Assembly (NCBI GenBank): GCA_018292915.2
Contig: JACVVK020000296.1
Coordinates: forward strand, 123,501-187,500
DNA length: 64,000 bases
Source: Batillaria attramentaria
Lineage: Eukaryota; Mollusca; Gastropoda; Batillariidae
Reading direction: 5' to 3'
The notes beneath the pieces were generated by a model, which saw only the letters and a list, made by a program, of their open reading frames with translations, was not told the origin of the DNA and searched no databases. The position numbers and the translations under genes were made by a program. Shown here one piece after another: positions 46,064 through 58,029 of this stretch; the stretch's first letter is position 1; every line of letters begins with the position of its first letter.

Positions 46064-48510
46064 ATGGACGACACTCTGTATGACAACGTGTTGAACTATT
46101 TGAAAAATGGCACTTACCCTCTGACCGCGAAAGGGGAAAACCGTGATGTGACTAAAGTTAAAAAGAGACAGTTGAGAAAGACTGCTGCAAAATACACAAT
46201 TCGAGAGGATGTGCTCTACCACGACGGAATCCTCGTGGCAAAGAGGAACCAGGTTCCAGAGATATTGCAAGAGTTTCATGACAACTATGTGAGCGGAGGA
46301 CATTTGGGGATGAACAAGACTTATAAGAAGGTGAGCACCCGTTTTTGTACTCCCAGTTTTAACAGGCTTTAGAATGGGAACGAGGTTTTGTGTGTTTCTG
46401 GTATGTCTGGTATAACCAACACATCGGATATAGCGGCCACTTTTGTCCTGGTGGACGTTATATCCGATGACTCCGTATATAACGTAAATTTTCCGGTATA
46501 GCCGATGTCTTCGGTATATAACGGACATTTTCCGGATTGAAGACATTTCCTTTGCTGGCTCTCTCTCTCTCTCTCTCTCTCTCACTCACACCCCCCCCCC
46601 CACACACACACACTGTTATCTACCAGTTATCTTTAAGACATAGTATTTATAAATATTTCATTACTCTTTTTTCTCTCTAGGTCTTGGAGCGTTACTTCTG
46701 GCATGGAATGAAACAGGAGGTTGAAGACTACTGCAGATCATGCTGTGTGTGCCAGAACATGAACGCTTGCAGAAAGAAGCCAGCAGCACCGCTTCACCCC
46801 ATCCCAGTGCCCAAAAAGAAGTGGAGCCTCGTTGGAATGGACATCATAGGACCTTTGCAGGTCACTGACAGAGGTAACCAGTACATTGTTGCCCTCACAG
46901 ACCACTTTACAAAGTTTCCCGTTGCCAAGGCCATCCCGTGCAAGAGTTCAGAGGAAGTTGCCAGATTCATGTACGAAACCATCTGCATCTTTGGCGCGTT
47001 TGATTCCCTCATAACTGACCAAGGCCGTGAGTTCATTAACTTTGCGCTTGATATTCTCACCGACCGTTTCAATATCAACCATCGCATTTCTTCGGCCTAC
47101 CACCCTGAGACGAACGGCCAACGGGAGAGGGACAATAGGACACTCAAAGACACTTTGGTAAAGATCACAGACAATGATGATTGGGATGAACTCTTGCCAG
47201 CAGCCCTGTTCGCCTACCGAACATCCGTTCACAAGTCTACACAGTTTTCACCCTTTTTGGCATTGTATGGTGAGCAGGCAAAACTACCATTTGACGTCAC
47301 TGGTGATGCCAACGAGCAAGATCTGAACGAAGAAATCATGGACACTATGAAGGGGATTCACGAGGAAGTCAAGAACAAAATTGGTGAAAACATTTCAAGG
47401 GCGCAGAAGAAGCAGAAAGAGTACTATGACAGCAGGCGTGCATATGACCACGGGTTCCGCATCGGAGACAAAGTCTTAATCATCAATGCTGCACGAGTAC
47501 ACAGAATGGGAGGCAAGATGGCACCAAGATTCGTCGGGCCATATGAGGTCATAAGTGTGTTGCCGAAGGGTCGACTTCAACTGAAGAACACTAAAAGTGG
47601 GAAAATACTGAAGAATCTCTACAATATCAGCAACGTCAAATTGTTCCATGATCGTACACAGGACAACGCTGACCCCTCCCATGCTCCACAGGCTGACCCC
47701 TCCTATCATCCACAGGCTGACCCCTCCCATGCTCCACAGGCTGACCCCTCCTATCATCCACAGGCTGACCCCTCCCATGCTCCACAGGCTGACCCCTCCT
47801 ATCATCCACAGGCTGACCCCTCCCATACTCCACAGGCTGACCCCTCCCATGCTCCACAGGCTGACCCCTCCTATCATCCACAGGCTGACCCCTCCTATCA
47901 TCCACAGGCTGACCCCTCCCATGCTCCACAGGCTGACCCCTCCTATCATCCACAGGCTGACCCCTCTTGCCAGCCGCCATTGAGAATGAAGTTCCACCCC
48001 GTTGATGGTGCCTGGCAAAAGGATCGGGCCTCCAGTTTGAATTTCCCCAGACTTTTCAGGCGGCACCCCTCAAGGGAAAGTGTTGAAGTTGACATTACGG
48101 CTACACCTCTCGATAGCGTTAGCGTAAAAGGAGATGGGAATTGTTTTTTCCGGTCTGTGAGCTTTGTTGTTTTGGGGACTGAGTCGAAATATAAGGAATT
48201 CCGAAATATCATTTGCGATTGGATTGAAAAGAATGACAAACGCTTCTACGGAACGAGCGCACGTGAAAATTACGTCGCGACATCAAACATGAGAAACGAC
48301 CGTACTTGGGCCACCGAGGTTGAGATATTTGCTGCAGCCACCCTCTTGGACACGCCCGTGTATGTGTTCACAAGAGAGGCTCCAGGCCGACAACCTAGGT
48401 GGCTGAAATACGGGCCAGTTTGGCAATCGGCCCCATTGAAAACAGACAGAGCAATTTATATAATGAATCTTGGACATCACTTTGCTCCTGTTTTTTGTGT
48501 CACTCCTTAG
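46064..48510 (+). CDS. Ginger1 transposase: gypsy-integrase-like DDE enzyme fused to an OTU cysteine protease
   Basis: Exons 46064-46330 and 46681-48510 (GT-AG, phase 0) give 698 residues. The start was chosen for its strong context (ATCATGG). An in-frame ATG at 45986 would add 26 residues. Domains in order: YPYY-type N-terminus (GTYPLTAKGE ... DVLYH), H2C2 zinc site H72/H80-C110/C113, and DDE core D143, D202, E238 with 35 residues between the last two. A GPY/F module (MAPRFVGPYEVI) follows, then a linker of 12 octapeptides plus one degenerate at 419-522, then an OTU domain with D574, C577 (GDGNCFFRS) and H689 (GHHFAPV). All catalytic residues are present and the frame is intact, so activity is plausible. 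It would cut and join the element's TIRs. The protease role is unknown. Confidence 0.94.
46390..46545. mobile_element. pogo-like repeat remnant within the Ginger1 intron
   Basis: CATCGGATATAGCGGCCAC, GGTGGACGTTATATCCGATG, then CCGTATATAACGTAAATTTT and GGTATATAACGGACATTTTC. These internally palindromic GATATAACGG motifs are typical of pogo/Tigger-group ends. The insert makes up much of the 350-bp intron. Confidence 0.5.
47668..47979 (+). repeat. 24-bp coding minisatellite (octapeptide repeat) in the transposase linker
   Basis: 13 units of GCTGACCCCTCC plus 12 more bases, encoding ADPSHAPQ and ADPSYHPQ in partly alternating order, the last being ADPSCQPP. It stays in frame because the unit is 24 bp. 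Confidence 0.97.
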
Positions 48511-49373
48511 ACCAGAACTGTTAGTCTTCTGCTGTTTTTGTTGTTTCAAGCGTCATGATTTGAGACACTGGTACTCAGTCTTGACTGTCTACTTGAAGTA
48601 CGCTGAAAGCCAAAGGTGGCAACTAGTTTTCATGTCATGGACACTTACTTAATTTTGAAGAAATATTTTTCTATGGCGTTGTATAGAAAATATTAGATAC
48701 TTGGTCTTTGATGTTATTCTCTAAATGCTATTTCCAGTTTAAAAAAATTGACAGGAAATGTGGACTTTCATGCATTCGATGACGTTTCATGCAAAGACAG
48801 TACGGTAGAAGTTTGTTTTGTACTTTGCTATTGTTATTATTTTGCTCATTTCAGGACAAGATGTGCGATTAACAATTTATTAATTTACATTTATGTTGCG
48901 TTATAAAGTGCACAGCGCTCTGGTTAACAATTTCTGTTGCAACTCTTTGCTATTCATTAACTGTTTCTTGTTTCATTTCTTGTTTCTTTGACACAGTTTG
49001 ACTGGACATACCTTTTGAAATAAAGTTTTTCTTGTCAAAGAACGTAAATGTCTATTTCAGGTTTTGCTAGAGAGAGAGAGATAGAGAGTGGGGGGGGGGG
49101 GGGGAGAGAGAGAGAGAGAGAATATTGATTGACTTATTTATTTATTGTTTGAAATTCTAGTAATAATGTTTAGTATTCGGTACAACCATCTCATAAACAA
49201 AAACAAAAAAAAAAAGAACCAATGCAAAAAAACAACTGAAAGAAACAAGAACCAACAACCAAACAAATATATCTCACACACACAAAAATAACAACAAGCA
49301 CATAAATCGGGAAAAAAAAAAAGAAAAAAAAATGTTCCTATGGCCCTGTGCTTTTGGGGACAATAAAGTTTTG
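48511..49373 (+). other. Ginger1 transposase 3' UTR and A-rich spacer
   Basis: AATAAA at 49019-49024 is the likely polyadenylation signal. (GA)n and G runs lie at 49070-49120. An A/CAAA-rich stretch reaches the right TIR. Confidence 0.6.
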
Positions 49374-49604
49374 TAACAATAAAGTTAAAAATAAATACTG
49401 ACATAGCTCTACATTGATTAGAAAAGAGGGGGACCAGTTCGAGAGGGGGCCTATTTTGGATGCGAGGGGGGACCAAAATCGCCCAGGGGGACCAGTCGAA
49501 AACGAGGCTGGATGTCTAAGGGGGGGACCATTATAGAGCAGTTTTTGCCACGAATTGGTCCCCCGGGGGACTACTTCAGAGGGGGGACCGGACCGGATGC
49601 TACA
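49374..49604 (-). repeat. Ginger1 right terminal inverted repeat
   Basis: 231 bp, the reverse complement of the left TIR, ending GGACCGGACCGGATGCTACA before the CCGG duplication. Confidence 0.95.
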
Positions 49605-49608
49605 CCGG

Positions 49609-49988
49609 TCTAAGCAGGCGAACTCTACTAAATGAATGTGGATGCGTTTGAATAGTTTGCCCAGTACGGCCCAGGGGTGCGAACTATACTGAGCCTTACT
49701 GCTAGGATTTGTTGTATTCAATACGTTCGTGCAAGCTGCCATTTCATCGAATCTCCGTAGCTATTTTGTTCACTTTTAGTTCACTTTCAGTTCAGAATAT
49801 TCGCTTGGTCTTACCATAGTCACACATGCAATGCAGAGGAAGGAGAAAGCCAAGTTTTTCTGATGGCTGTTTCGTTCTGACATGAAAGCTGCCTGGCACC
49901 AAACGGTGATAAGTTTCCAGCTTATGTTTTCTTCTTCTTTTCTAGTTTCACTGACTCTTATTTTCCTTGTAAGATCAGCAGCGTCATC

Positions 49989-50028
<40 letters not shown>

Positions 50029-50142
50029 CGCGCGTTCGCAGTCACATGATCGCATGTGCTCAATAAATTCTAGTGCAACGTCATATAAACACACGCAGTC
50101 AAATAGCAGAAAGATCCAACTCTAACGGCACCAACCGGCAAA

Positions 50143-50179
<37 letters not shown>

Positions 50180-50579
50180 GCACCAGGAATAACTCGCTGC
50201 TTACCCTCCGAATCCGACGGCAAATCACCTTCTTAACACTGACGACAGAAAACCTCAGAGATCAGGGGCACAGGGTCAGATCTCACGCCTAGCTCTGTTC
50301 TTGCACGTGTTTCTCGCCAATTTCGTGTTCTACCACTCAAGTAACCAGCCCTAAGGCCCGCAGGACACGTAACACTGTCAACCTGTACTTGCACGGAAAA
50401 TGTAAAATCTCCGTGTTTTGACGCTGATGCCTCAGAAGGACAAAAAGAAATTCCCGTGCCAGCGACTGGTACGACTTATCCGAGGCTAAAATTGCAGATT
50501 TCGTTTGACATAACCGAGTTTTGACTTATCCGTGTTTGAGTACTCGTTCGACTTATCCGTGGAAAATTTAGTCATACAA
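49609..50579. other. Intergenic, no gene recognised
   Basis: (GT)n(CG)n at 49989-50034, (CT)n(CA)n at 50144-50180, and scattered TTGACTTATCCGTG and TTCGACTTATCCGTGG motifs at 50480-50570, similar to 44768-44900. Confidence 0.45.
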
Positions 50580-50878
50580 AGAGCAAGTTTGGCCTGAAGG
50601 TTCCCAAGTTCAATCTCAAAACCTTCGGTGAGCGCTCTTTCAGTTTCTGTGCCCCCCAGGTATGGAATTCTCTGCCTTCCTCCCTTAGGAACACCCAGAC
50701 CCTCCCACAGTTTAAATCAAAACTAAAGACGTATCTTTTCAAGACAGCATATGATCTGTAGTATCATCTACCCCCCCCCCCTTCCGCACACGTAATTAGT
50801 GTTTCATGTATGCGTGAGAATGTGTGTGTGTAGCGCACTGAGTGCTCTGTGAGCAGACTACTAGCGCTATATAAGAGC

Positions 50879-50913
<35 letters not shown>

Positions 50914-50931
50914 GAGTGTAGTTTCAGAGTT
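50580..50931 (+). mobile_element. CR1-like LINE 'f' 3' end with (TTA)n tail
   Basis: The translation shows SFSFCAPQVWNSLPSSLRNT then QFKSKLKTYLFKTAYDL, the C-terminus of CR1-group ORF2. TAGCGCACTGAGTGCTCTGT and (TTA)n at 50881-50913 follow. Related to 54906-55853. Duplication copy B starts right after it. Confidence 0.8.
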
Positions 50932-51254
50932 TAGAAATGGCTATATTTCTTAATTTCTACTCATTATGTTTGGCTTGACATTCCCTTGATATGCTCCGTC
51001 TTATTTTGTTTGTTTTTGGTTTTGCTTCTTTGTTTGTTTGTTTGTTTGTTTCTCTCTTCTTTCTTTATATTTGTTTTGATTGTTGTTGGGTTTTCTCCAT
51101 TTTTGTAGTTTGGATCATGTAGTACTTCTTAGGTCTTGTTTTTCTGTTTTTGTTTTCTGTGTGGCAAGGACAAGTTGTAAGATAAGCACTTGTGCTTAAC
51201 ACATATCCTTGTAAAATAAAGTTCATTCATTCATTCATTCTCTCTCTCTCATAC

Positions 51255-51789
51255 GGTCTCACTTGGACTATGCGTCAACGGTGTGGGATGGTTGCAGCCA
51301 CATTCATTTAAAGGGGCTTAACTCCCTTCATAGACGTGCAGCAAAGTTACTTTTACCGAACCCTCATCTTACAGCCGACGAAAAGCTAAACCAGCTGCAA
51401 CTTCACCCCCTGCCAAAACACCTGTTATACAACAAAGGAATTTTCATATAGAAGCTATGGACCAAAAAGACTCCCAACTATTTATCCAACTGTTGCCACC
51501 GCTCATCTTCCCGATATGGTAGTTCAAACAGCCTGTGTATCATTCCAAAGCCGCGAATTGACATTTTCAAAAGCAGTCTTTCATTTTCTGGAGCGGCATC
51601 ATGGAACAGCTTTCCAGTCAAATATTTTCATATGTCACACGATATTTAATGTTCCCACAGTTTATTCTCTCCATTCCTACATAATTGACATTATTGGTAT
51701 GTAGATCACGCTTTTCAAATGTTCCTTTCTGATTAGAGTGTAGTTTCATTTAATATGGTTTTATTGCTATTTTGCTTTTCTCCTGTTGT

Positions 51790-51874
<85 letters not shown>

Positions 51875-51978
51875 ATTTAGATAGATACTACTAGAAATAG
51901 CAACGGCAGGTATGGAAATTGACTGTTTCACGTTAACTACCTCTACCGTTGAAAAATAATTTTTCTTGATTCTTTTCT

Positions 51979-51995
<17 letters not shown>
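51255..51995 (+). mobile_element. CR1-like LINE 'c', copy B
   Basis: Equivalent of 10436-11250. The frame DYASTVWDGCSHIHLKGLNS is better preserved. A deletion of about 45 bp near 51618 removes sequence present in copy A. (GT)n at 51796-51871. Confidence 0.7.
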
Positions 51996-52016
<21 letters not shown>

Positions 52017-52904
52017 TTTTTATTTTGATCACAAATTTCTCTCCATTCCCAACATAATTTGTGCATGTTAGAGTTTGAAAATCACGGATTGATCCTCAGA
52101 AGGAGCAGTGAAGAACGGAGGTGCAGACACTTTCATCAAACACACGTTATATGTTATGTATGTGTGATCATGCTGTAGTGATAGCAAGGACAAGATAGAG
52201 AACACGGCCCTGCACCTAATCTTTCATGCTTGAAAATTATACTCTCTCTCTGAGCTCCCTCTCTGTTTGGTCTCACCACATAATCGTTCTCTTTTCTGTG
52301 TATTAGGTGATTAGTCCGCACTGAAAATACCCGGCAACTACATTAGGTGTGGAAAAAGGGCTTCAACATTAACCAACTTTGACCGTTGTTTAACTCTCGT
52401 ATCCGCATCTTTGATATCCGCCAATCCAGGTGGAAAATGACGTTAAACTAAAACAATCCTACGCACGTGAGTGGCTGATGAGTGATGAGAGCAAACGGGA
52501 GAATTAATCTGATGGCTATCTGATGGCTTGAAGCCGGTATGAAATGGTCATAGTAGTGTAGAGAGATGCATGCTGAATTTCATGATGTATGACACAAGGT
52601 GGTGTCAGCCGTCAAAGGTACTTAGAAAGAGTTTACATGTTGGGAGTCGGCAGATACATTGACTGCTGCGCGCAAGGTGGCGGGGGGATGGGTGAGAAGG
52701 GTAGGATCAGATTTTTAAAAAAAAAAAAAAAAAACCCTAGAAAACGGGTCGTTGATCCGATTAGCCATCTAGTGATGGACTGTTCTACGGTTGAGCGTCG
52801 CGCTGTGGTCTGTCCTCGGGCCTCTTATGTTCACACTGTACACACTGCCGGTCTCCCAACTCATTGAATGCTTCTCCGTCTTGTACCATGCTTTTTTTTT
52901 TTTT

Positions 52905-53262
52905 TTTTTTTTACTGATGATAGTCTCTTCCCATCTCACCGCCATCACCCTCCTCGACCCCTAAATAATTTTGTTGATGAAACATTTTCCACATTCAGCC
53001 TACACGTTCGACCGATTCTCAGGCTGCAGTCAGTCACTCTATGCATCTCCCGACTTTTATGTAACAATACTTTGTGCTTCCGAGGCTGCAACGACAATGT
53101 ATCATTACCTTCAGCATTTTTTTTATTATTGAGGTTTTAGGTGCCCCTGATAGCGTTCGAAGGTATCGCATTTCGCGGTCGTGCTTGAGGTCATGTCCTA
53201 CATGAGTCATTTGTGCTCAAGCCTGCGTTTCACATGTAAGTGATTTAACCAAACAATGATTA

Positions 53263-53299
<37 letters not shown>

Positions 53300-53592
53300 C
53301 AGAAAAAGGGGAGGGGGGGGCACGCGCGCGCGCGCGTGCGCACTCACACACACACATACAAACACGCGCGCGTATTGTTTCAGCGACATTTCCGAGGAAC
53401 TATCGTTCTTGAGAAATCAACATTTTCAGAGCAGGGGTCGACACGGTTATTTTTTAGAAACTGGTCGTGCCGCGATAAGTTGCAATCAGCGCAGTTATCG
53501 TAGGCAACAAAGTCCCGTTTCAACAGCATGCTGTTTCTCAAAAATAAACCTTGACCCGACATGCATTTGTTCCCAATTATTTATCTTCCTTT

Positions 53593-53669
<77 letters not shown>

Positions 53670-53712
53670 TCTCAACGCTGAACTTAAACAGCGTAAAAGA
53701 AACTAGGTGAGA
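52905..53712 (-). repeat. Repeat family R, inverted, copy B
   Basis: Equivalent of 12165-12915 and inverted relative to 8467-9235. It keeps the CGCGCG-CACAC segment at 53320-53370 that copy A lost but 8467-9235 has. (GT)n 53264-53298, (CA)n 53594-53667. Confidence 0.75.
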
Positions 53713-54801
53713 GAGAGAGAGAGAGAGAATGACAATGACAAATAATTACTTCAGTTAGGCTTTTGGCCTACGACTGAAAGGCAGCTCAAGAATACAACAT
53801 CATACTACATAAGTATACAGTAGACAGTATACAATGATATATACAATATACGTGTACATGACATTCACACACAATAACACAGACCATACTTTACATGAAC
53901 CCTACAATACTTAATTTTTCACACATGTCATTGTTGGCACAGAGCTCAACACGGCCACACTTACACAGAGAGAGAGAGAGAGATGTCAGTGAGTTTATTA
54001 TCCTTGTCACTTAAGGGTCGTTCTTTCGACAAATTCAGATTAAGATGGTTTATGGCATAGGCATTCTGCCCATTCGCATGGGGCAAGGGGACGGCGTCAA
54101 CAACAACGACCCACGAAAAGGCGTAATGAATAAGTTTCCTAACTATGCAATCAGCATGGATTTTGTAAAAACATGACTGGAAACTACACATCATTAAGAA
54201 GACTACTCTAGCAGGCAAAATTTCTTTTCTATCGAATAAATTGTTTAATTCCCAAGCATATCATATTATCCACCAAAGCTCAGCACACAGTTTGTCATGT
54301 TAAAAGCGACCTAAGTAATGCCGCACAAGCCCCGCAAGAATGAGAGAGACAGGCAGACAGATCCTCCTCAGAGTCACTTTTGGTAAGAATCGGCTTTCTA
54401 AATCAGTTCTTTTTTCTCTCTCTCTTTGATCCTGTTTTGAGTACAAAAAAGTAAATAAGTAAATAATAGGTAAATGCACGTTGCAAGTTCCTAAACGACA
54501 TCGAACACTTGACCCGAGTCAGCGCGACATGTTAACGAACAAATATGCCGCCATTTTGTAGCCCTGAGGTGGAAAAAAATAGCACAAGGGGCCCACGATG
54601 AATAAACAGACCTTCCCTGAAGTGCACTATCTATCACTTCTAACCGATGTGTTATCCGCTAATCAAGTTGTGCTGAACAAGATATGGGAGCAAGATTATA
54701 GCCGAACAGTGCAGCCTTGGCCAAAGTATGCCTTGTTGAAACTGACTGGTGACACGCAAAGCTCCCCCCCCCCCACCCCACCCCCTCCCCCCCCCCCATC
54801 C

Positions 54802-54864
<63 letters not shown>

Positions 54865-54905
54865 CCTATACGGTGAACTCAACGCAACACTAGGCAAGGA
54901 CCATC
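53713..54905. other. Intergenic within copy B
   Basis: Equivalent of 12916-14115. Compound C/CT/CA tract at 54763-54860. No gene. Confidence 0.5.
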
Positions 54906-55670
54906 TTAAGTTAAACACAGACAAAACGGAAGTGATGGTTGCTGGGACTCAGTCCCGGGTGTCTCAGATTTCATCAGACTCCTTGTCACTTGTTGGATCC
55001 ACAGTCCCTCTCAAGCCCTCTGTCAAATATCTCGGTGTAACTGTAGACCAAACTCTGTCCATGGAAAGCCACATCGGTGCCGTGTGTCGTTCGGCCTTCT
55101 TTTCGCTCAGGAAAATCGCTTCTATTCGTTCCCTCTTGTCTGAATCCTCCACTGCCCGACTCATCAATGCAACTGTTACATCTAGATTAGACTTTTGTAA
55201 TTCTGTCCTTGTTGGCCTGCCAGCTGATCAAATCAACCGCCTTCAGCGTGTACAGAACAGCGCAGCGCGTCTTATTCTCAAAAAGCGTAAACGTGACCAT
55301 GTTACACCTCTTCTGGGAATTACACTGGCTACCTGTTCGATACCGTATCATGTATAAAATAGCAACACTAGCCTACCGTCATTTCGACAAATCCCTCCCG
55401 CAGTACCTCACAGAGAATCTCACTACGTATGAAACATCCCGTTCACTTCGCTCGTCTTCTGAGAAACTATTAAAAATACCCCGTGTCAGTCTGAAAACTT
55501 ATGGCCAACGTTCCTTCAGTTACTCTGCTCCCCAAATCTGGAACTCTTTGCCCGTCTCACTTAGGAATCTCCCTACTCTGTCACAGTTCAAGGCACACCT
55601 TAAAACCTATCTGTTTCGGGAAGCTTTCAACTAAATTTTTTACTGTATCCTCCCCTGTATCCCACGTCCG

Positions 55671-55716
<46 letters not shown>

Positions 55717-55819
55717 GTCGGTCTGTGTGTGTGTGTGTGTGTGTGTGAGTGTGTGTGTGTGTGTAGCGCGCACTGAGTGCTCCGGCTCTTGGGCAGACTT
55801 TCTGCGCCATACAAGAACA

Positions 55820-55853
<34 letters not shown>
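54906..55853 (+). mobile_element. CR1-like LINE 'f' insertion in copy B only
   Basis: A nearly open frame starts within the reverse transcriptase 3' part (KLNTDKTEVMVAGTQSR, VKYLGVTVDQTLSMESHIG). After a frameshift near 55300 it goes on to LTENLTTYETSRSLRSSSEK and FSYSAPQIWNSLPVSLRNLP, then FKAHLKTYLFREAFN and stop. GAGTGCTCCGGCTCTTGGGC and (TTA)n form the tail. Copy A has the uninterrupted site (GACCATTTTCAAAC at 14121). No clear target duplication. 5'-truncated. Confidence 0.88.
55673..55763. repeat. (GT)n tracts in LINE 'f' 3' UTR
   Basis: Two GT runs (55673-55714 and 55722-55763) split by CCGTCGGTC. LINE 'f' at 50580 has only a short GTGTGTGTG at this place. Confidence 0.9.
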
Positions 55854-55888
55854 TTCAAACTTTCTTCTGCTACGCTATCATTAAAAGA

Positions 55889-55889
<1 letters not shown>

Positions 55890-55954
<65 letters not shown>

Positions 55955-56085
55955 TAGACTTGTTCACGTCTCGTCTCTCCTATTTTGGTGCATTCATCTG
56001 GAACATGTTACCACCTGACGTCCGACTAATTAACAATTTCTCGAGATTCAATGTTCAAATGCATCAGAATTTTCTGACTTATTAA
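55890..56085 (+). mobile_element. CR1-like LINE 'd' C-terminal remnant, copy B
   Basis: Equivalent of 14166-14365: (GT)n, then SIDLFTSRLSYFGAFIWNML and stop. Confidence 0.6.
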
Positions 56086-56308
56086 TAATTTCTCAAGGTT
56101 CAAGTTCCAAGTTCGTCAATATTTTTCTCGTTTATTATTGGGAAAAAATTGTTTTTCCCCGTACTGTGTTTTTTAGTTCTTAGAAATTCTATGTGTATTT
56201 CTCGTATTGAATTGACAACTTTCTCATTGTTTATATAAGCATTTACGCTGTAATGTTCGTGAAATGTGCTGTAAACTGTGCAAGCGCTGGTCAGGCCGCG
56301 CGCGCACG

Positions 56309-56361
<53 letters not shown>

Positions 56362-56812
56362 TACGCTTTTATGAATAGTTCAAGATGTATTATGATGTAT
56401 CAGGACTGATGTACGATGAGAAACTTGTGATAAAGCCTGACTGCGAAAGGTCTAACATGCGTAGTTACTTGGTATATAAAGGCAGTGTTGTCAGAGATGG
56501 AGAAATGGATTTATGATTTGATGAACATCAGCAGCACAGTTAAGTGGCAACACATAGCACACCACCCCCCCCCCCCCCCACACACACACACACACACACA
56601 TCATAATCAGTACAGTCATTTCATATCCTAAGGTTTAGGAAAACAACAGTTGCTGCTTAAAACAATTACGTTTCACTGGCAGGATAAAAAGGGCGTGGAC
56701 AAATTGGCACATACCAGCAACAGTCAGCAGATGGCAACTGGGGATAGGTACAGCATGGACATCAGCAGCACAGTTTAGTGGAAATACATAAGTGGAAATA
56801 CATAGCAGACAG

Positions 56813-56887
<75 letters not shown>

Positions 56888-57611
56888 CATAATCAGTATA
56901 ATCAGCTCATATTCTAGAACTTAGGCAACAACAGTGACTGCTCAAAACAAATACATTTCAATGGTAGCAAAGGGCATGGACAAATCGGCTGAGAGTCTAT
57001 CAGCTAAATTATTGCACGCTGAAATGCAGCTATTTTTATTGCCCTTCCTTCCCTCTTTCCAGCAAATTTGCAGACGTTATCCGCAGCACAATATATTCTA
57101 TGCACTAGGCTATAATCAGCGGCTGGGTCAACATTGCCCTGAAAGCAGAACAACTGAAACGACGTAATGAAACGTACCTAGAACAAAGCCACACTGCTGC
57201 CCGAAAATGGAAACGCATAACTTTCCCGTTGACGTCTGCTACGAGTAGCTCTCGTGTCACCCCAGGCTCATTTTTCGCTTCACTCTCTGGGGATTCTCTC
57301 TCTCTCTCTCTCTCTCGTCAGCTTACAAAGGTAAGGTCAAATACTTGCCGCCCTTAAAAGAAGCTTAAACTCTACCCTATTAGCTAGTAACCATTATCGC
57401 CGGCCTCATCAAATAACTCAAATTAGAGAGGTGAATAGTTGGCTTGTCGTGAAATGGGCAGAAATATTTTGAGTTGCATAGTTGGACCGAGGGGTCCACT
57501 GAGCCAGGCCGGATATCGTTCTGGCGGGAATTCTAAACCCTCTTGAGTAGGTACCGTTTGGCCATATTTGGGGCTGCTGAGCGACATATAAGTGTTTGTA
57601 TCGGCTGGAGA
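56086..57611. other. Intergenic within copy B, with extra diverged tandem unit
   Basis: About 56585-56885 (CATCATAATCAGTACAGTCA ...) is a diverged duplicate of 56885-57000 that is missing from copy A. (CT)n(CA)n at 56813-56886 and (GT)n at 56308-56356. No gene. Confidence 0.5.
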
Positions 57612-57790
57612 GACAGAGATAACGATAACGGTCCTTTATTTTACAACGGAAAAAGTTATAGGCACACAAAGACCATTTTCAAACTTGCCGTTGCTACACT
57701 ACCGTAAAACAAGAAAATTCAAAAGAAAAATATGAAGAGAAGGAGAACCCCCCCCCCCCAAAAAAAAAAAAAAAAACAACAACAGGAAAT

Positions 57791-57849
<59 letters not shown>

Positions 57850-58016
57850 GCGCTACAAGCATAATTATACACAAAATCATAATATCAGTTATGATGTACA
57901 TACTCATTGGACTAGCGCTGGTGTATCATGGTTATGTAAATTGCGGGACAGGTTTTGTTGGTAAGAAGTGGACTTTGGTGTATGGGCAAGACGGATGGGT
58001 AATAAATCATTTATTT
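57612..58016 (-). mobile_element. LINE 'a' 3' end inserted in a (GA)n tract, copy B only
   Basis: On the minus strand it matches 7976-8411 down to the AAATAAAGG signal and the CGTTATCGTTAT tail. GA repeats stand on both sides (57605-57615 and 58017-58030), and copy A has the uninterrupted (GA)n at 15565-15584. (CA)n(CG)n at 57797-57853. Confidence 0.85.
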
Positions 58017-58029
58017 AGAGAGAGAGAGA

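Larger units (their letters stand above)
45121..49604 (+). mobile_element. Ginger1 DNA transposon, apparently complete (4484 bp)
   Basis: Terminal inverted repeats at 45121-45343 and 49374-49604 begin TGTAGGATCCGGTCCGGTCC and TGTAGCATCCGGTCCGGTCC. The flanking 4 bp are CCGG on both sides (45117-45120 and 49605-49608). TIRs of 40-270 bp, TGTNR-type ends and CCGG target duplications are the published hallmarks of Ginger1. Inside is one two-exon gene for a gypsy-integrase-like transposase fused to an OTU domain. No reverse transcriptase, gag or LTR is present. Ginger1 is a cut-and-paste transposon related to gypsy integrases. Confidence 0.96.

Noticed and set aside
47668..47979. CRISPR-like regularly spaced repeats
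   Set aside because: The 24-bp units are head to tail without spacers and encode an in-frame peptide repeat.
47476..48066. Long minus-strand and alternate-frame open frames over the octapeptide repeat
   Set aside because: They are open only because a 24-bp repeat is free of stops in several frames. The + strand frame has recognisable domains on both sides.
46064..48510. Gypsy retrotransposon or endogenous retrovirus pol fragment
   Set aside because: No reverse transcriptase, protease, gag or LTR. Long TIRs, CCGG target duplication and the OTU domain define a Ginger1 DNA transposon instead.
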